Origin: Pseudoscleropodium purum | Taxonomy: Eukaryota; Streptophyta; Bryopsida; Hypnales; Brachytheciaceae | Direction: 5' to 3' | DNA: 64,000 bases | Assembly: GCA_963969395.1 (NCBI GenBank) | Contig: OZ017803.1 | Span: 1,550,001 to 1,614,000, forward strand | Shown here: piece after piece, positions 31,652 through 44,822 of the stretch | How positions within the stretch are numbered: position 1 is the first letter of the stretch | Layout: each line of letters opens with the position of its first letter | The notes under the pieces: model-generated | What the model saw: the letters and a program-made list of their open reading frames with translations, nothing else | Told to the model about the DNA's origin: nothing | Databases searched by the model: none | Position numbers and translations under genes: made by a program

Positions 31652-32595
31652 GGGTGCTTGCAAGAAACACTTGTCCTATTTTTTGCATTTCTAGTTTTTG
31701 TGGTATTAGTACTATGAGTCCTACGATTATGTTAGAGGACTACTAGAGGTACAAAAGATGAAACGTTGTGAGCCATTCTACAAGTACTAAAAAATTCTAA
31801 TGTAGAACCTCGAGTACTACTAGCAGTCAAAGTCCTCTATTTTCAATAGAAAATGAGGTTTTTATATTTCTATTTTTGAGAAATAGTAAGGGTGAGTGAA
31901 AAATCAATAAAAAAAAAAGTGACCATTGTTGACAACTCAGAGCACTTTCTAGCACCAGAAAGAGACACTAGAAAAACTTCTCTAATTGTTTATAAATTTG
32001 TGATAATTATAGCATTGTTTGAAGCATTTCCAAACATATTTGGAACATGCTTTGTTAAAATGCTCTTTGGAGAGCGTATATTTCTATTTGAAGACCTAGA
32101 CTATCCATTTTTTTAATGTCACTCTTCATGAAAAAGGTACTCAATAGTACTAAAACCCCCCAAAACAACAACTATGACATATTATGAAAAATCTCTTTTA
32201 CCAACTAAACTAATTTAGAAAAAATTGAAATAATTTGAGTACCTCCATCACTAATATAGGAGCTTGCTCTCAAATTTCATGTTTATTCAATCATTTTTGC
32301 AATATTTATGGCAAAAGGTCACTTCTGCACAGGGTTGATAAATCAGTACATCCGCCCCAAAATAGCGTCCGTAACCCGGACGTCCGTCCTCACGGACACC
32401 AGCGGACCCAGAGTCCCTCTCGCCGTCGAAAGGCGGATGGGCGGGGCGGGGCAGACGGCACATCCGCGAATGTCAACGGAAGCTACGGACACAGCGCCCA
32501 CGTTCGGACGTCCCAAACGTCCAACCGTCCTGTCAACCCTGCTTCTGCATGCATCGTGTGACACAAAATAGGACAAGTATTTCTTGCAATCACCC
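31652..32595. mobile_element. GGGTGATTGC-family TIR element, copy 2
   Basis: Starts GGGTGCTTGCAAGAAACACTT and ends in the inverted form CTTGCAATCACCC. The 4-bp flanks are TGAT and TAAT. It contains the nested hAT-like element at 32330-32541. Short frames inside show no family signal. Confidence 0.7.
32330..32541. mobile_element. hAT-like miniature element with perfect 8-bp TSD
   Basis: A 212-bp GC-rich insertion starting CAGGGTTGAT and ending TGTCAACCCTG, flanked by CTTCTGCA on both sides (32322-32329, 32542-32549). Its left end carries the CCCCAAAATAGCGTCCG segment also found at 6885 and, inverted, near 3320. Confidence 0.9.
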
Positions 32596-32639
32596 TAATA
32601 AAGAATCTACATCCTACAATTTTATTTTCTCAAAAAGTA

Positions 32640-34050
32640 TTGAAAATTGAGTTAGATAATGGATTTCAAAGTGCATTCTAGTAAAAGTGGAGAATCTATA
32701 ACTACATAAAAACTAAAATTCTTTATAACTTTCATCTTGTTAATCAAAATGGACTGATTCAAAGCTTTCTACATATACATGAATCTAAAAAAACAATTTC
32801 AAATTTTTATTTCTTGAAAACTAATTTTTTAATAAAAAAAAATTGAGATGCTCGGGCTGCCCGCTTAACAATGAAAGTTACATATCATAAAATAACATTT
32901 TAACCATATTCTTGACCATGTTGTCAAAAGTTATGGACATTGCCAAACCTTAAAGCTATTCCTTAAGCACATGTTGTGTGAAAATTTTTTTTGTTAATTT
33001 TAAAAAATTTGTTTATAGCAAACTGCCCAAAATCACTACGTTATCAAGAAACATAATTTGGTATTTAAGGGTTAAGCCCTCCTTTTTCTACAATTAATGT
33101 TGGATTTCTTGATATTGGCTAATTCAACAATTTTTAAAGTGTGCAATTTGAAACATAAATCTATACTAGTCCTAATTTTTGAGCTTTGTGTACATATATA
33201 TATATATGAATGTCATAATTTTTTATGCCTAAAATTGTGTCAATTTCTACAAAATTGACAACCAACACAATATGGATTTTTCCATGACCACCAAAAGTAT
33301 AGAATCTAAAGAAATGAAAAGTCACCAAGCTACTAGTTTACTTTCTACAAAAACAACTATAGAGGTGAAAAGTGAAAATTCATACACAATCACTGTAAAT
33401 TCCACTATTTCATTTGAACAGAACCACCTTTAGTAGCATCTCTCAAGCCTTGTCAAGCCTTGTCATGTTGAACATAAATAACTTCATCCATTTTAAGTAG
33501 TCAATGTGCATGAAGAATATAGTCATTTAATTAGGATCCATATTGGATTCCCAAAAAGCCATTCTGAATGATAGCCTTGCCATATGTAATAAGATAGAAG
33601 TATTTAACAACTAAAAATTGAAAAAGATTCAATTTGAAAAAAAATTTACATGAAAATTAATTACACAAAAGTTTTTGCTAATTCAATAGACAAAAATGAA
33701 TGCAATTAGATTGAAAATTTTTATATACCATTCAAATAAAGTAAATGAACTCTTTATTTTTATTTTTATTTTTTCTTTATTTAATATAGCATTTTCTTTT
33801 TGAAAAATAGTCTACATCCAATCACTAATAAGAGTATTGTTTCTCTATCAGGCATTCAAGCTAGATGGTTGAACTTGGGCTTTAGACACCTCAATCTTTA
33901 TATATTCAAATGAGTCCATCAAATTTAACCTTCTACTTTCTTCCTATCTATTTAATAAGGATAGTTTAAGGGCATTTGGGTCCAAATCCAAGAATTCTTA
34001 AAGTTCATACCATAAAAAAATCCTATATAAGTTTACTCTAAAGATCATTC
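32640..34050 (+). repeat. Local duplication, copy 1
   Basis: Matches 37100-39420 in pieces: 32720-33080 with 37910-38260, 33300-33430 with 37195-37330, and 33830-34040 with 39190-39400. AT-rich and non-coding. Confidence 0.5.
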
Positions 34051-36042
34051 ATTTGCAAGAAACATGATTGTGCCATTTTTGTTTCAAAATAACCTATTTC
34101 AATGAATACTCTAACTTTTGCAATATTTTTTTTAAATGAATTAAAATAGGAATAATTTGTAAAGCACCCAAAATAGTTTGTGTGTAAAAATTCAAACCTT
34201 ATAAAATTTATCACTAATTGTTAGTTTGTTACACACAAAAAAAAGAGCAATGAAAAATGACAAGTCAATAGATATTTTGATGTTTGATTAGTTTAGAAGA
34301 TAGTAGATATTTGACCATGTTTTTTTACAAAAAACACCAATACTGAATATTTGTCATACAAAGAGTGACAAAGCTTCATTTGCAATAATATTTGAAGCAT
34401 GACTTGTATAAATTTGAAATTTTTATTGAAAATTATTGTCTTAAATATAATCATATCCAGTATTTTTTAGAATTTAAGAAAATCATTATATATATAATTT
34501 TCTTTTTTCAAGAATTCATACCCAAGTACCAAACATTTTGCAATTTTTTTATCTAAATATGATTTTGCAATGGTTATCAAAATTGATTTTGATATAATTT
34601 ATTTGGGTTTACAACAGTTCAAAATTATCATACCTGTAAACACTGTGACATTTATTTATGCTGTCAAATACTCTACAATCAAATCTGCTACTTAGGGGAT
34701 TTATATTTTCAATATATTGGTTGTCTTGGCCTCAATTTGATGGTCCATTTATAACCTGTTCATACCATTTTAAAGTCCGATACCTCATACATGCTTCTAC
34801 GATCAGCTGGACACCCAAACATTATTTAACTCCCTACCAGCTATGTTAGTAAGTTGAGTAATCACAGTATCAACAATAAAGATTTTGGAATGCCATACGT
34901 CCATATACTTTAAATTCCAACACTTACTGGGCCTTGTCCTGGTTAATATATGACGACTTCTGCTAAGATCCCCTTAACTCTTGACTCTACATGGCCGATG
35001 TGTCAGACTAAACCACCCATTCAAATGCGATGACAGCGCCATATGAATTCAAGTTGCTTCTTATATCCACTGGTTTAGGACAGTTGGTCTCTCTTGTCAG
35101 CTTATCGGATTGGCTCTAAGCTCCCCGGTTACAATAACGCTAGTCACAGACAGGACGTATTTGCCTTGGTGGACTAATAGTTTCGTAATTCTTTACTAGA
35201 GTCTTATTGCTTGGTTTACTGATCATATGATGGCTTCCTCACGACGTCTTGGTTGCACTCAGGTTATTTTTTGGATATGATTCATGCTTTTAGCATGTTT
35301 TCTTGTTGAAAATATATGATTATATGTGTTCTATTTGTTTTCTTGTTCCTTGTGATGGCGATAACAAGCATATGAGGGTTGTAGACACCTAGTGTATCCT
35401 CACTAACAATATATGTTTGTCTTGTTTTGGAGATGGGCACAAGTGAGGCCCTCTACCTCTTGGAGCATTTTGATAGAAAAAACGACTTATGGCTCTTTCT
35501 TAACCTACAAACTTTGTTACTTGGGATAGTTATTTTTAGGATATTACTTACTCTAGCACTACTTGTATTCTTACATATACCTACATTGGCAAAACACTTT
35601 TTCTATAGAGATTTTGTTTCTTTGATATTATGAGTTTATTATATACTCTCTTTTTTCTCTTATGATAAAGTATAAGAGACCTGTATATGGATACATGACT
35701 CTATGGAAAAAATATAATGCAGTAAAAATCATTCCCTTTGCTAAGAATTTATTCATGAAAGAAGTTAGATGCTTAAATGATTCTAGATACATTACTATAA
35801 GCATTGGAACCAAACAAGATACAATAGGATGGAAAATGAGCAGATTGGTGTCGTAAAAGGGGATGTTCCAAAAAAAACTTTTTTTTTAATTCAAATTTAT
35901 CTCGTTTTGAACTTTAGGAATTTTTACTATGAAGTACCCAAAATTATTGGTCTAGATTATTCTAAAATTTTAGTGATTTAGGCCCACAATTAGAAAGCTT
36001 CTCATATGATATTCTTTCTAAGGAGTATCCAAAAATATTTTA
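34051..36042. other. AT-rich stretch, no gene supported
   Basis: 34052 carries a TTTGCAAGAAACATGATTG segment that may be a partial GGGTGATTGC-family end. 34600-35860 is slightly less AT-rich with frames of 60-70 codons, none with a recognisable family. Confidence 0.35.
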
Positions 36043-36755
36043 GGGTGATTGCAAAAAACACTCATTTTTTTTGTCCCCTTAGCTTAAAAGTGGTGGTTTT
36101 TTTGCTCATAACTTGTGAATTGTACGTTAATTTTACATGAAATTTGAAATGAAGATACATATGATAGTTGTAGAGAATCGGTGATTTTTTTCATTGAGGA
36201 ATTATTATTTTATCTAGTTTTCAATAGCCCTCAATTGGATGTCTACCTTGACCATTTTGAAGGAATTTTGTACAATTTTTGATCCAAAAATGCAAATTTG
36301 AAGCTCAAAATTAGTATATAAGGACTTCTTCTATGCTAAAGTTATACAAGTACATGAAGAGATTTAGTTTTTTTAAATAGTAAAATGTCTTCCTTCCACA
36401 TTTGTTCAAAGTGCTCTCTTTGTACATTCAAGTGCAAAAAACATAATTTTTTTTCCCAAAGATGAAAATGATTGAAAAGGAAAAACTTTAACTTTAGAAA
36501 ATGTTTTTTTCTAAATTACCTAAATTTTTTTTACTATTTTCTAAAAATCAAACCTCAAAAGGTTTTTTTTCTTGGCATTTTCCATTGCTTTTTTTTCTAT
36601 GCATAACTTCTTGAGATAAATTTTTCTAGACCTAAATTTTAAAAGATATATTATTTTCAATGCTTTATAATCTATCCATGTTTATTTAATCTATTCCTAA
36701 AGTCACCGTACTCAATGAAATAGGTCAAAACAATAGGCGTTTCTTGCAACAACCC
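36043..36755. mobile_element. GGGTGATTGC-family TIR element, copy 3
   Basis: Starts GGGTGATTGCAAAAAACACTC and ends GTTTCTTGCAACAACCC. The 4-bp flanks are TTTA and ATTA, so one difference. Interior patches are shared with the other copies, such as the segment near 36235 about the CAATTGGATGTCTACC word. Non-coding. Confidence 0.65.
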
Positions 36756-37099
36756 ATTATTTAAGGTCTTGCATATTCATGCAAATAGAACTCTTATGTG
36801 CTTTTTTGAATATTGAAGATGGTTTCAATCTCATTTAAAAAAAATCTCTTCATCTTTCACCTTGAAGTCCATCTAAACAACCAATTTTTAATTTCTTTGT
36901 TAATTATTTTTCTCATTTTTTACAAATCATCAAAATATCTATTTTTTGTGATTTTGCACTTTTAAAATTCTCCTACTTAAAGAATTTTTCTATGCTTTTT
37001 CTTCCTACAATATCTATTTTAAAATATTTAAACTTTAGCTAAATTTTTAACATTCAAAATGGCTTTGGCTCAGACTGGAGGTATCCTCAGCACTGAGGC

Positions 37100-39420
37100 T
37101 TCCAAGCTGGTATAAAATTCAAACCCAAGAATTGTAACAAATGAATCAAAAGGATATCAATAAATCAACTCTTCCTTCACCACTAGAAGCTCAAGAATTT
37201 GAAGAAATGAAAAGTCACCAGGGTACTTTCTAAAACAACTATCACAGAGATGAAACCAAAAAAATTCATAACCAGTTAATGTGAATCCCAATTCATCCAC
37301 AATCAATGTCAATTCCATTTCATTTTGAGTCACCTCAATTTTTCTCTAGCCTTTTCATGTACTAGAAAAATAAATAATGTCAACCACTTTAAATCATTGA
37401 TATACATGAAGAATATGTTTGTTTAGGTTCTCACATGGGACTTAACCCTTGAATGTTACATGGGATGTTTTTTTGGATGCTCAGTACCGTGGATTTGTGA
37501 AAGATCATGTTCATCAACTATTATAACCTTTGAATCCATGTGGTGGATTCTCTCAGAAATTGACCTTTGACATTCATTAGGTTGGCTACAAAATTCAATG
37601 GTGAAGTCTTAAGTAAATGAGGCAATTTTTAGTTTTTCTAATTCTCCTATTCAATACAAAAATACTCTTGTCTTCCGATGTTCTGCTTGTGACGTTTAGG
37701 GGTTAAAACCTGATCCTGAAGTAACGGTCTTGTCATATGTAATAATTAGTGGCTCTTAACAACTAGAAACTAATTAACCTCTAAAGGACTAAACTGCAGT
37801 TTTTGGCATTATAACAAATTGGGGGTGAATGAAGTTTTTATTTTTTTGTGCTGAAATTTTTACAAAACATGTGCCCAAGGACTCTTTGAAAACCATACCT
37901 ACCCATAAACTAAAACTCCTCATATCTTTCATCTCATTCATCAAAATGAAATGATTCAAAGCTTCCCACTCTTATGTAAATCTAAAGAACCAATTTCAAA
38001 TTTTTATTTTCTTAAGAAGTGATTTTAAAGAAGTTTTTTGAATTGCCTAGTTTGCCTACCAAGTAATGAAACTCACTTATCATGCAATAACTTTTTGATC
38101 ATGTAGTCAAAAGTTACAAAAATTGTTAGGCCTTGAAGCTACTTCTTGCACACATGTTTTGTGAAAACTTTAGCAAAAAAAAAAAAAAAAAAAAAATCCA
38201 TTCGCAATGCATTGCTCAAATTTGCTATGTTGCCAAAAAAAACGTAGCTTGGTCTTTTAGGGATTAAAGAATATTCAATTTGAATTAGAAGAAATTTTAC
38301 ATGAAGGTGTTTGCAAATGATGTACACCAATATGAATACAATTAGACTAAAAAATTTCAAGGACCATTCAAATTAAATTAAAATCATAAAAATCATCATA
38401 ATGATCACATTAATAATAAGTAATTATTATTTTCTCTAACATTTTCCTCTTGGAATACACTCCACAATCTAGTATTCTACTAGAAGGGTTGTTGCAAGAA
38501 ACACTTCCTAGTTTTGGCTCAAAACAGACTATTTTAGTGAGTACTATGACTTTTGAAATAAATTTTTTTCATAAAATAAAATATGAATAATTTGCAAAAC
38601 ATCGAAAATAGTATGTCTCTATAAATTTAGACCTAGAAAATTTTATCTCTAAACGTTATGCACAAAAAGGTACCATTTAAAATATTAAAAAATAGATACT
38701 TTGATGTTTGTTTGTTTTTTAAATAATAATAATTCAAGAAAATTCAAGAAAAAATATTCAAGATGCTCTTCCTCAACCCTTTTCATCTTTGATAAGAAAA
38801 ATTGTGTTTATTGCACTTGTGCAAAGCTAGTGCACATGAACATATATAGAAGGTGGACAATTTATTAATTTTAGAAAATCTCTTCAATCACATGCTTGTA
38901 TAAGTCCTTGGATTCCAATTTTGAACTTGAAATTCACATTTTTGGATATAAAATAGTACTATTTTCTTCTCCAAATGGCCAAAGTAGACATCCAATTGGG
39001 GGATATTTAAAAATTCAAAAATTCAAAAATAAATTCAAAAAATATTTTAATGTCTACAACTACTACATGTACCTTCATTTCAAATTTCACATAAAAATAA
39101 TATAGAACACCTTTAGAAGTTTTAAGTAGAAAATCATATATAACAAGGCCTATAGAGCAAGTGTTTCTTGCAATCACGTAAATAGTAGTAAGAGTATTGT
39201 TTTCCCATCATACATTCAAGCTAGATGATTGAGCCTTTGCTTTTGATCTTGCTAAAGATACCTCAAATGATCAATTGCTCAAATAAATTAAAAAATGAAA
39301 CCTTCAATTTCCTCCCTATCCATTAAATTGGGCATTTTGGTCCAAAATCTATATTGAGTTGAGACTATAAAAAATCCTATATAAATTTGTTCTAGCTAGG
39401 CATCCTTGAATAATGACATG
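37100..39420 (+). repeat. Local duplication, copy 2
   Basis: Partner of 32640-34050, interrupted by the TIR element at 38486-39178 and by a long A run at 38176-38198. No coding sequence. Confidence 0.5.
38486..39178. mobile_element. GGGTGATTGC-family TIR element, copy 4
   Basis: Starts GGGTTGTTGCAAGAAACACTT and ends AAGTGTTTCTTGCAATCACG. It sits within the duplicated sequence, and partner flanks near 33820 lack it. The exact 3' end is uncertain by 1-2 bases. Confidence 0.65.
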
Positions 39421-40365
39421 CTTCATCTCTATTGGTTGTCTAAATAAATTCAAATTTCATTGATTACTATTGAAATTTTTTTGTTGAGTTTTAAAATGTG
39501 TGCTTACCAAGTTTGGTTCTAATGACAAGCTTCTTTGTCCTTTTCTAGGTGTCTTGGAAGCAAGAATTATACATTACTTAAAGATATAAGGTAGAAGGTC
39601 TATAAAGGCCTATTTAAAAGTTGATTCACAATTTGAATTGTTGAAATATTTTTTAGTATATTTTCCTTGAAAGACAAAATGGAATCGATATGTAAATCAC
39701 GTGAGATTAATTTTAATATAGTGGTAACTGTGACTCTAGCACAAAAAATTGTGAAATATATGTACATAAAGGTCTAACATCTAAAACATGCATAGATTTA
39801 TTATTTAGAACAAGTCCTTTGAAAGGTAACAAAATAATGGAATACCATCAATTTAATAAAATTGATGTTAAATCATTTCATATTTTTTGAAACTTAGTGG
39901 AACTAATTTGGAATTTAGAATCACATTGGTCACTAAAAGTATCCATTCTATGATATGTTTGTTGTTGATACATTAATAAATGCAATTGATACATTGACTT
40001 AAGCAAAATGTACCTCTATTTTAGTGAACTCTTTTAGATTGGGGTCACTTTATAGACCTCGGCTACCTTACCTATGTTTCATCCTTCAAGTCACTCAAAT
40101 CAACTTTAGTTGGAACTCTATGTGTTCAAAAATTAAAACCTTTTTCTAATCTTTCGAGATCAAAATTGTATACCTAATATTCATGGTGTGATGCTTGTGA
40201 CTAAATGTTTTTCACTTAGTCTGCAATCTATACTTCATTTGTCAATTATAACAAATCTAAATGATAATCACTTCATTGTACTTTTCTCAATTAGAATGAG
40301 ATATTGTACCTTCTATAAATTTAAAAATTTAAAAATTTAAAAAAAATTCGAATTAGTGAAGAACA
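39420..40365. other. No gene seen
   Basis: AT-rich, without supported features. Confidence 0.35.
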
Positions 40366-40367
40366 AT

Positions 40368-40604
40368 GATATTAGTGAGTGAGCATAAAAATGTAAGCAT
40401 GTGAGCCTTAAATACATGTATAAATAGATTTTCTACAACCTTTGAAAGTGATTACAGTATAAACACCTACAATTATAGGTATCTATAATTTAGTTATACT
40501 ATAATCATGGAAGGTTTCCACAATAAAGACACCTATAACAAAAGTAAATAGTCTTTAAATTTGTAGTCTCATGCTCCTAGGCTCCTGTAATGGCAACCCT
40601 TGTG
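40368..40604. mobile_element. Probable miniature element, GTGAGC family, copy 1
   Basis: Left part with AGTGAGTGAGC and GTAAGCATGTGAGCC, right part with CTAGGCTCCTGTAATGGCAA. It resembles 49127-49383 in both ends and in the interior words CACCTATAAT and ATAGGTATC. Ends are not precisely defined. Confidence 0.4.
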
Positions 40605-40728
40605 TAAAATGCATCAATTCATTTGACACCAATCTCAAAGGAATTTGATATGTTTTCTCCCACAAGGAGGACACTAAAGAAAATTTTATGCTTGATGAGC
40701 AATTAAAAAATAAATAAATAAATAAAAA

Positions 40729-40732
<4 letters not shown>

Positions 40733-40814
<82 letters not shown>
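40733..40814. repeat. (TA)n microsatellite
   Basis: About 80 bp of uninterrupted TA dinucleotides, preceded by AAATAAATAAATA. The frame of alternating Ile and Tyr across it is not coding. Confidence 0.95.
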
Positions 40815-40816
<2 letters not shown>

Positions 40817-40839
40817 AACACAATATCCCATATCAAATT

Positions 40840-42241
40840 GTGATTAAAAGTTTAATAATGTTTTCTCCAAAAAATACTAATTTTTTATTTGGATTGTTGG
40901 TTCAATTCTAGTGGCTTTGTAAAGGCCCCATTTATTTCTAATGCTTTAAGGTAATCAAAGAAAGAGAAACTACCTAACTACAAAGAATTTTGCATTTTGG
41001 GGGAGGAAGAAGATCTTGAGTTTTTCTTGAATATTATATGAAGATGTCAACCACTTCAAATCAACTCAATTTTCAATTTCACTCTTCTAGGATGTCCATT
41101 TGTTATTTTCAAATCTATATTTAATATAGATTTTAGTGCATTTAAACAAAATCTCAAAATGATTAATAGAGTTTAGATGATTATTGAAATCTAATAAATT
41201 TGTAGATATTGGATATGAAAATTTAACTGTTTATAGATTTTGGAGTTCTCATTCCTTTAATATATAGATTTTGAAATTCAAACCTACTTTTATTTGAAGA
41301 TTTCAAAATTCCAATATTTTCAAATTTTATATATTCTTGAAGTTTTTTAAGAAAGTCCAAATTCATAGATTTTAAGAATCTCAAGATTCTATAAATCTTT
41401 TAATCTTATAAATTGAATTTATAATTTAGTAACTTCCAACTCATACTCTTATGTTTTGTCCAACATTTTGGTACCGTTAACAATTGATTTGGGACAATAT
41501 ATTGCTTCAATCTTTTGAAATCTTCCAAAGATTTTGATAGACAAAAATAAAATGTAAGATGTGCTGATGTATTTTGAAATCTAGGAATTCCCATTCCTAC
41601 ATTGAAAAATATTGGAGGAGAATTCATTGAGAAAAGAAGTCATAGAAGGAATTTTTTACTTTCTTATTAGTTAGAAGGAGAAAAGCATTAATTCTCCTAC
41701 TTCATAATGGGGAATTGATATGATTTTCTTGTGTCAAATATAAAGTGTAATTAAGGATATTTAAATATTTTCAACAAATGTATATTATAATAAGGAACAT
41801 AATGTCATTCTTCTTCCTACTTGTTTCTAAGCCATTGAGTTGATGTATAATTGTATGTGTGTATATATATAGCCTTCACAATGGAATTCCTAAAGCATGC
41901 AATAGTAACCTTCCCGCAATAAAACCTTCATCTCATGTTATCTTTATGACATTTGTTGTTTATTTATACATGTACAATGTTCTCATGTTTTTTGTTGAGT
42001 CTTCTAGGTGCTTCTCTTGAGCTTCATAATTGCTTTTCTACAAATCACTGATATTTTACAATTTTGGTCATTACTCTATCAAGCATGTTGTCTGGTTGAA
42101 GGAGCACCTTTGAAGTTATGAAGAATGTCATACAAAGAAAAAATTGGACTTTAAGCAAAACGAGAAACCAATTACTTGAAGAAAATATTGCCAAGGACTA
42201 CTCTCAAATCCTTAAATATATATTCTTAAGCCTATATGTAT
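40840..42241. other. No gene seen
   Basis: AT-rich DNA with repeated short motifs such as AGATTTTGAAATTC around 41220-41400; nothing else is supported. Confidence 0.35.
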
Positions 42242-43064
42242 GGGTGATTGCAAGAAATACTTAACGATTTTGGCTCAAAATGGTGGTTTTTTAGCATTGT
42301 ACTACTAGTATTCCCAGTCCTACAAGTACTACGCACTTTCTTGACTAGGCAAATCTAAACCAATTGATTGACTGACATTCTCACTAACTAATTGGATGAT
42401 TGACTGGTTAGGCAAATGGGAGTGAATATAATTTCTGACACTTGTCCTGACAAATTTAACATGTACTGCAAATTATTGAGTACTAGAACGTAGTAGTCAC
42501 CACTTCGGAGGACTCCATCAGGTGCTTAGACTAGAAAATAGGTGAAAATAGGCCGTTTCATTTGATCAATTTTAGTAATTACAAAAAAAAATTTAAAGAA
42601 AAATATCCATTTTTCTAATCTTCTCTTCGGTCCCATGTGGAAAAAAAAATTCATCATAAATTTTTTTCCCCTCTTCATAGTACTTGCACAAACAATGTCT
42701 ACTTTCAACCTGTGTGCAACCCTTACACTAGATCCTTTGCAGAAAAATCTTGTAAGGCATTTTTAGAATGTTAGCCCACCTACAATAGGTCAAAACCTTG
42801 GCTTCAAAATTTCATTTTTGGTCCCCAAATAGGATTGAGAACCCCCAAAACAACCAAGGTAGACACTCAATTGGGGCCACCTTAAAAATAGTAAATTATT
42901 ATTTTTTTAAATGAAAAAATTAGTGAATGTCTAGATCTACAACAAGAACCTCTCCTCCAAATTTAAGCTAAAACGGACTTGAAACGCACAAGTTATGAGG
43001 GAAAAACACCTCCTTGGAGATTGAGGGGACACCCAAAAAGGACAAGTGTTTCTTGCAATCACCC
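42242..43064. mobile_element. GGGTGATTGC-family TIR element, copy 5
   Basis: Starts GGGTGATTGCAAGAAATACTT and ends AAGTGTTTCTTGCAATCACCC, with a perfect 4-bp duplication GTAT (42238-42241, 43065-43068). 823 bp, non-coding. Confidence 0.85.
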
Positions 43065-43473
43065 GTATTTCGAATTTTTTGAAGTAATAATTGCACTTTA
43101 AAGGTCTTCTTGGCAGAAGTATATTATATACTGGATTTGAAGAAAAAAATTCTCTCCACTCACATTCAAAATTTTTATAACATTCAATGTTAGGTCGATC
43201 CTCCTAGCAATGGTTGCAATCTCTTTGGCCACATTAATAATGCTATGGGACTCCAATACTTCTTCAAGCCCTTATATTCTTTTTAATGCCAAACAATTCA
43301 AAGAATTTTATATCATGAATTCAAGGTTTGTCTTATCGTGAATTCTATGAATTTCATATGAATTCAAAGAATTTATCATGGCATTTTTTTAGTTGCAAAT
43401 GCTATATACAATACGTTAGTCCTCAAAGACAAGAAGAACTTTGGATGTAAATTATTTTTGGTGTCCTACTAAT

Positions 43474-44232
43474 GGGTAATTGTACGAAATACTTATATTA
43501 TTTCTTGTCACTAGTTGCACATCATTGTTTTCTTTTTTTCTCCTTTTTTGGCTATAATTTATGTTTTAAATGTTTAAAGGATTACAAACTCATAGAAAAA
43601 AATAGATAAGACAAATATAAAAATTATGAATTTTTTTTTCTATTTATCAAAATAATTTCATATTTTCAAATTACCCTTTATTAGATGTTAGTATGTCATC
43701 AATAGCCATTTTAGAGTTTCTTAGCATTGTTTTGTATGAAAAAATGCAAATGAGAAGGTAAAAATAGGAATTTGAGCTCACCTACAAGGACACCACATAT
43801 TAACCAAATTTTTTTTCTAAAATACTTTTTTCCATCTTGCACACATATTTAAAGTATCTTATCTTTCTATCAATACATAGATTGTAGAATTTTTTTTATT
43901 TTTTTTATCAAGATGTAACTAATTGATTAGAAACCTCTATAGGTTGAAAGTGATAATGAAATGTTTAATTTATTATTTAAAAAAAATTCTAATATTCTAA
44001 CAATGAAAATATAAAAAACATCTTTTATTTTGAAGTTCTTAATTTCTCTATTTTGTACAGAAACTTTTAGAATATTTTTTGTAGTCCTAAATTTTTGGTA
44101 GTACATTATTTTCAATTTTATACTAATATTTAGTATTTTCCTTGATTAAAAAATAAAAATTCCAATGTTTTTTCTCCTTTGGTACAATAGACAAAATACA
44201 ACAAATAGAACAAGTATTTTTTGCAATCACCT
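43474..44232. mobile_element. GGGTGATTGC-family TIR element, copy 6 (diverged)
   Basis: Starts GGGTAATTGTACGAAATACTT and ends AAGTATTTTTTGCAATCACC. The target duplication is not clear. More diverged than copy 5, which lies only 400 bp away. Confidence 0.55.
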
Positions 44233-44567
44233 TTACTAATTTTCCATATTTTTTTTATTATTTCAAATTTATCTTCCAAAAGCCCAAAATAATCCTATGA
44301 CAAAATCAAAATGTATAGATTGACAAATATTTCTTACAAAATGTATAGACAGGGCATTTATATGGTACAATGTAATAATTTTTATAAAGCAATACACTTT
44401 TCATTGCTTCTTAAGATTTTCACATTTTTGAACATCACCTATTAAATTGTGACTTACTATACTATATTGGAAAAAAATTATAAAAATAGATCATCTAATT
44501 AAATACTACTATACTATAGACAATTTTGGAAAAAAATTAGCAACTTCAATGTCTAGATGCTTTAATA

Positions 44568-44820
44568 GGGAATTTCGTTAAAATGGTGGTATTTTGGTAA
44601 AATGGTGGGAAGCTATTTTGGCAAAAGGTTGGAAATCTTAAGCAAAAATGGGATTGTTTTTAGAAAAAAAGGTGGCGGACTTGTGAATTCTGTTGGTTTT
44701 GTGAGTAGTTTGGCATGCCTACGCCTTCCATGTGCACATACGGTAGTATTTCATAGACCCATGCAGTAGAAAGCACTGTAAAAATGGCATCCAGAATACC
44801 GCCATTTTAACGAAATTGCC
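44568..44820. mobile_element. Miniature element with 30-bp terminal inverted repeats and TA flanks
   Basis: Starts GGGAATTTCGTTAAAATGG and ends CCATTTTAACGAAATTGCC; the inverted repeat extends about 30 bp with few mismatches. TA lies on both sides (44566-44567, 44821-44822), consistent with a Tc1/mariner-mobilised element. 253 bp, non-coding. Confidence 0.75.
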
Positions 44821-44822
44821 TA

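Noticed and set aside
31892..32116. 74-codon frame beginning MSEKSIKKKVTIVDN
   Set aside because: Lies inside a non-autonomous TIR element whose relatives do not share the frame.
40555..40836. 93-codon frame with a long Ile-Tyr run
   Set aside because: Translation of a TA microsatellite.
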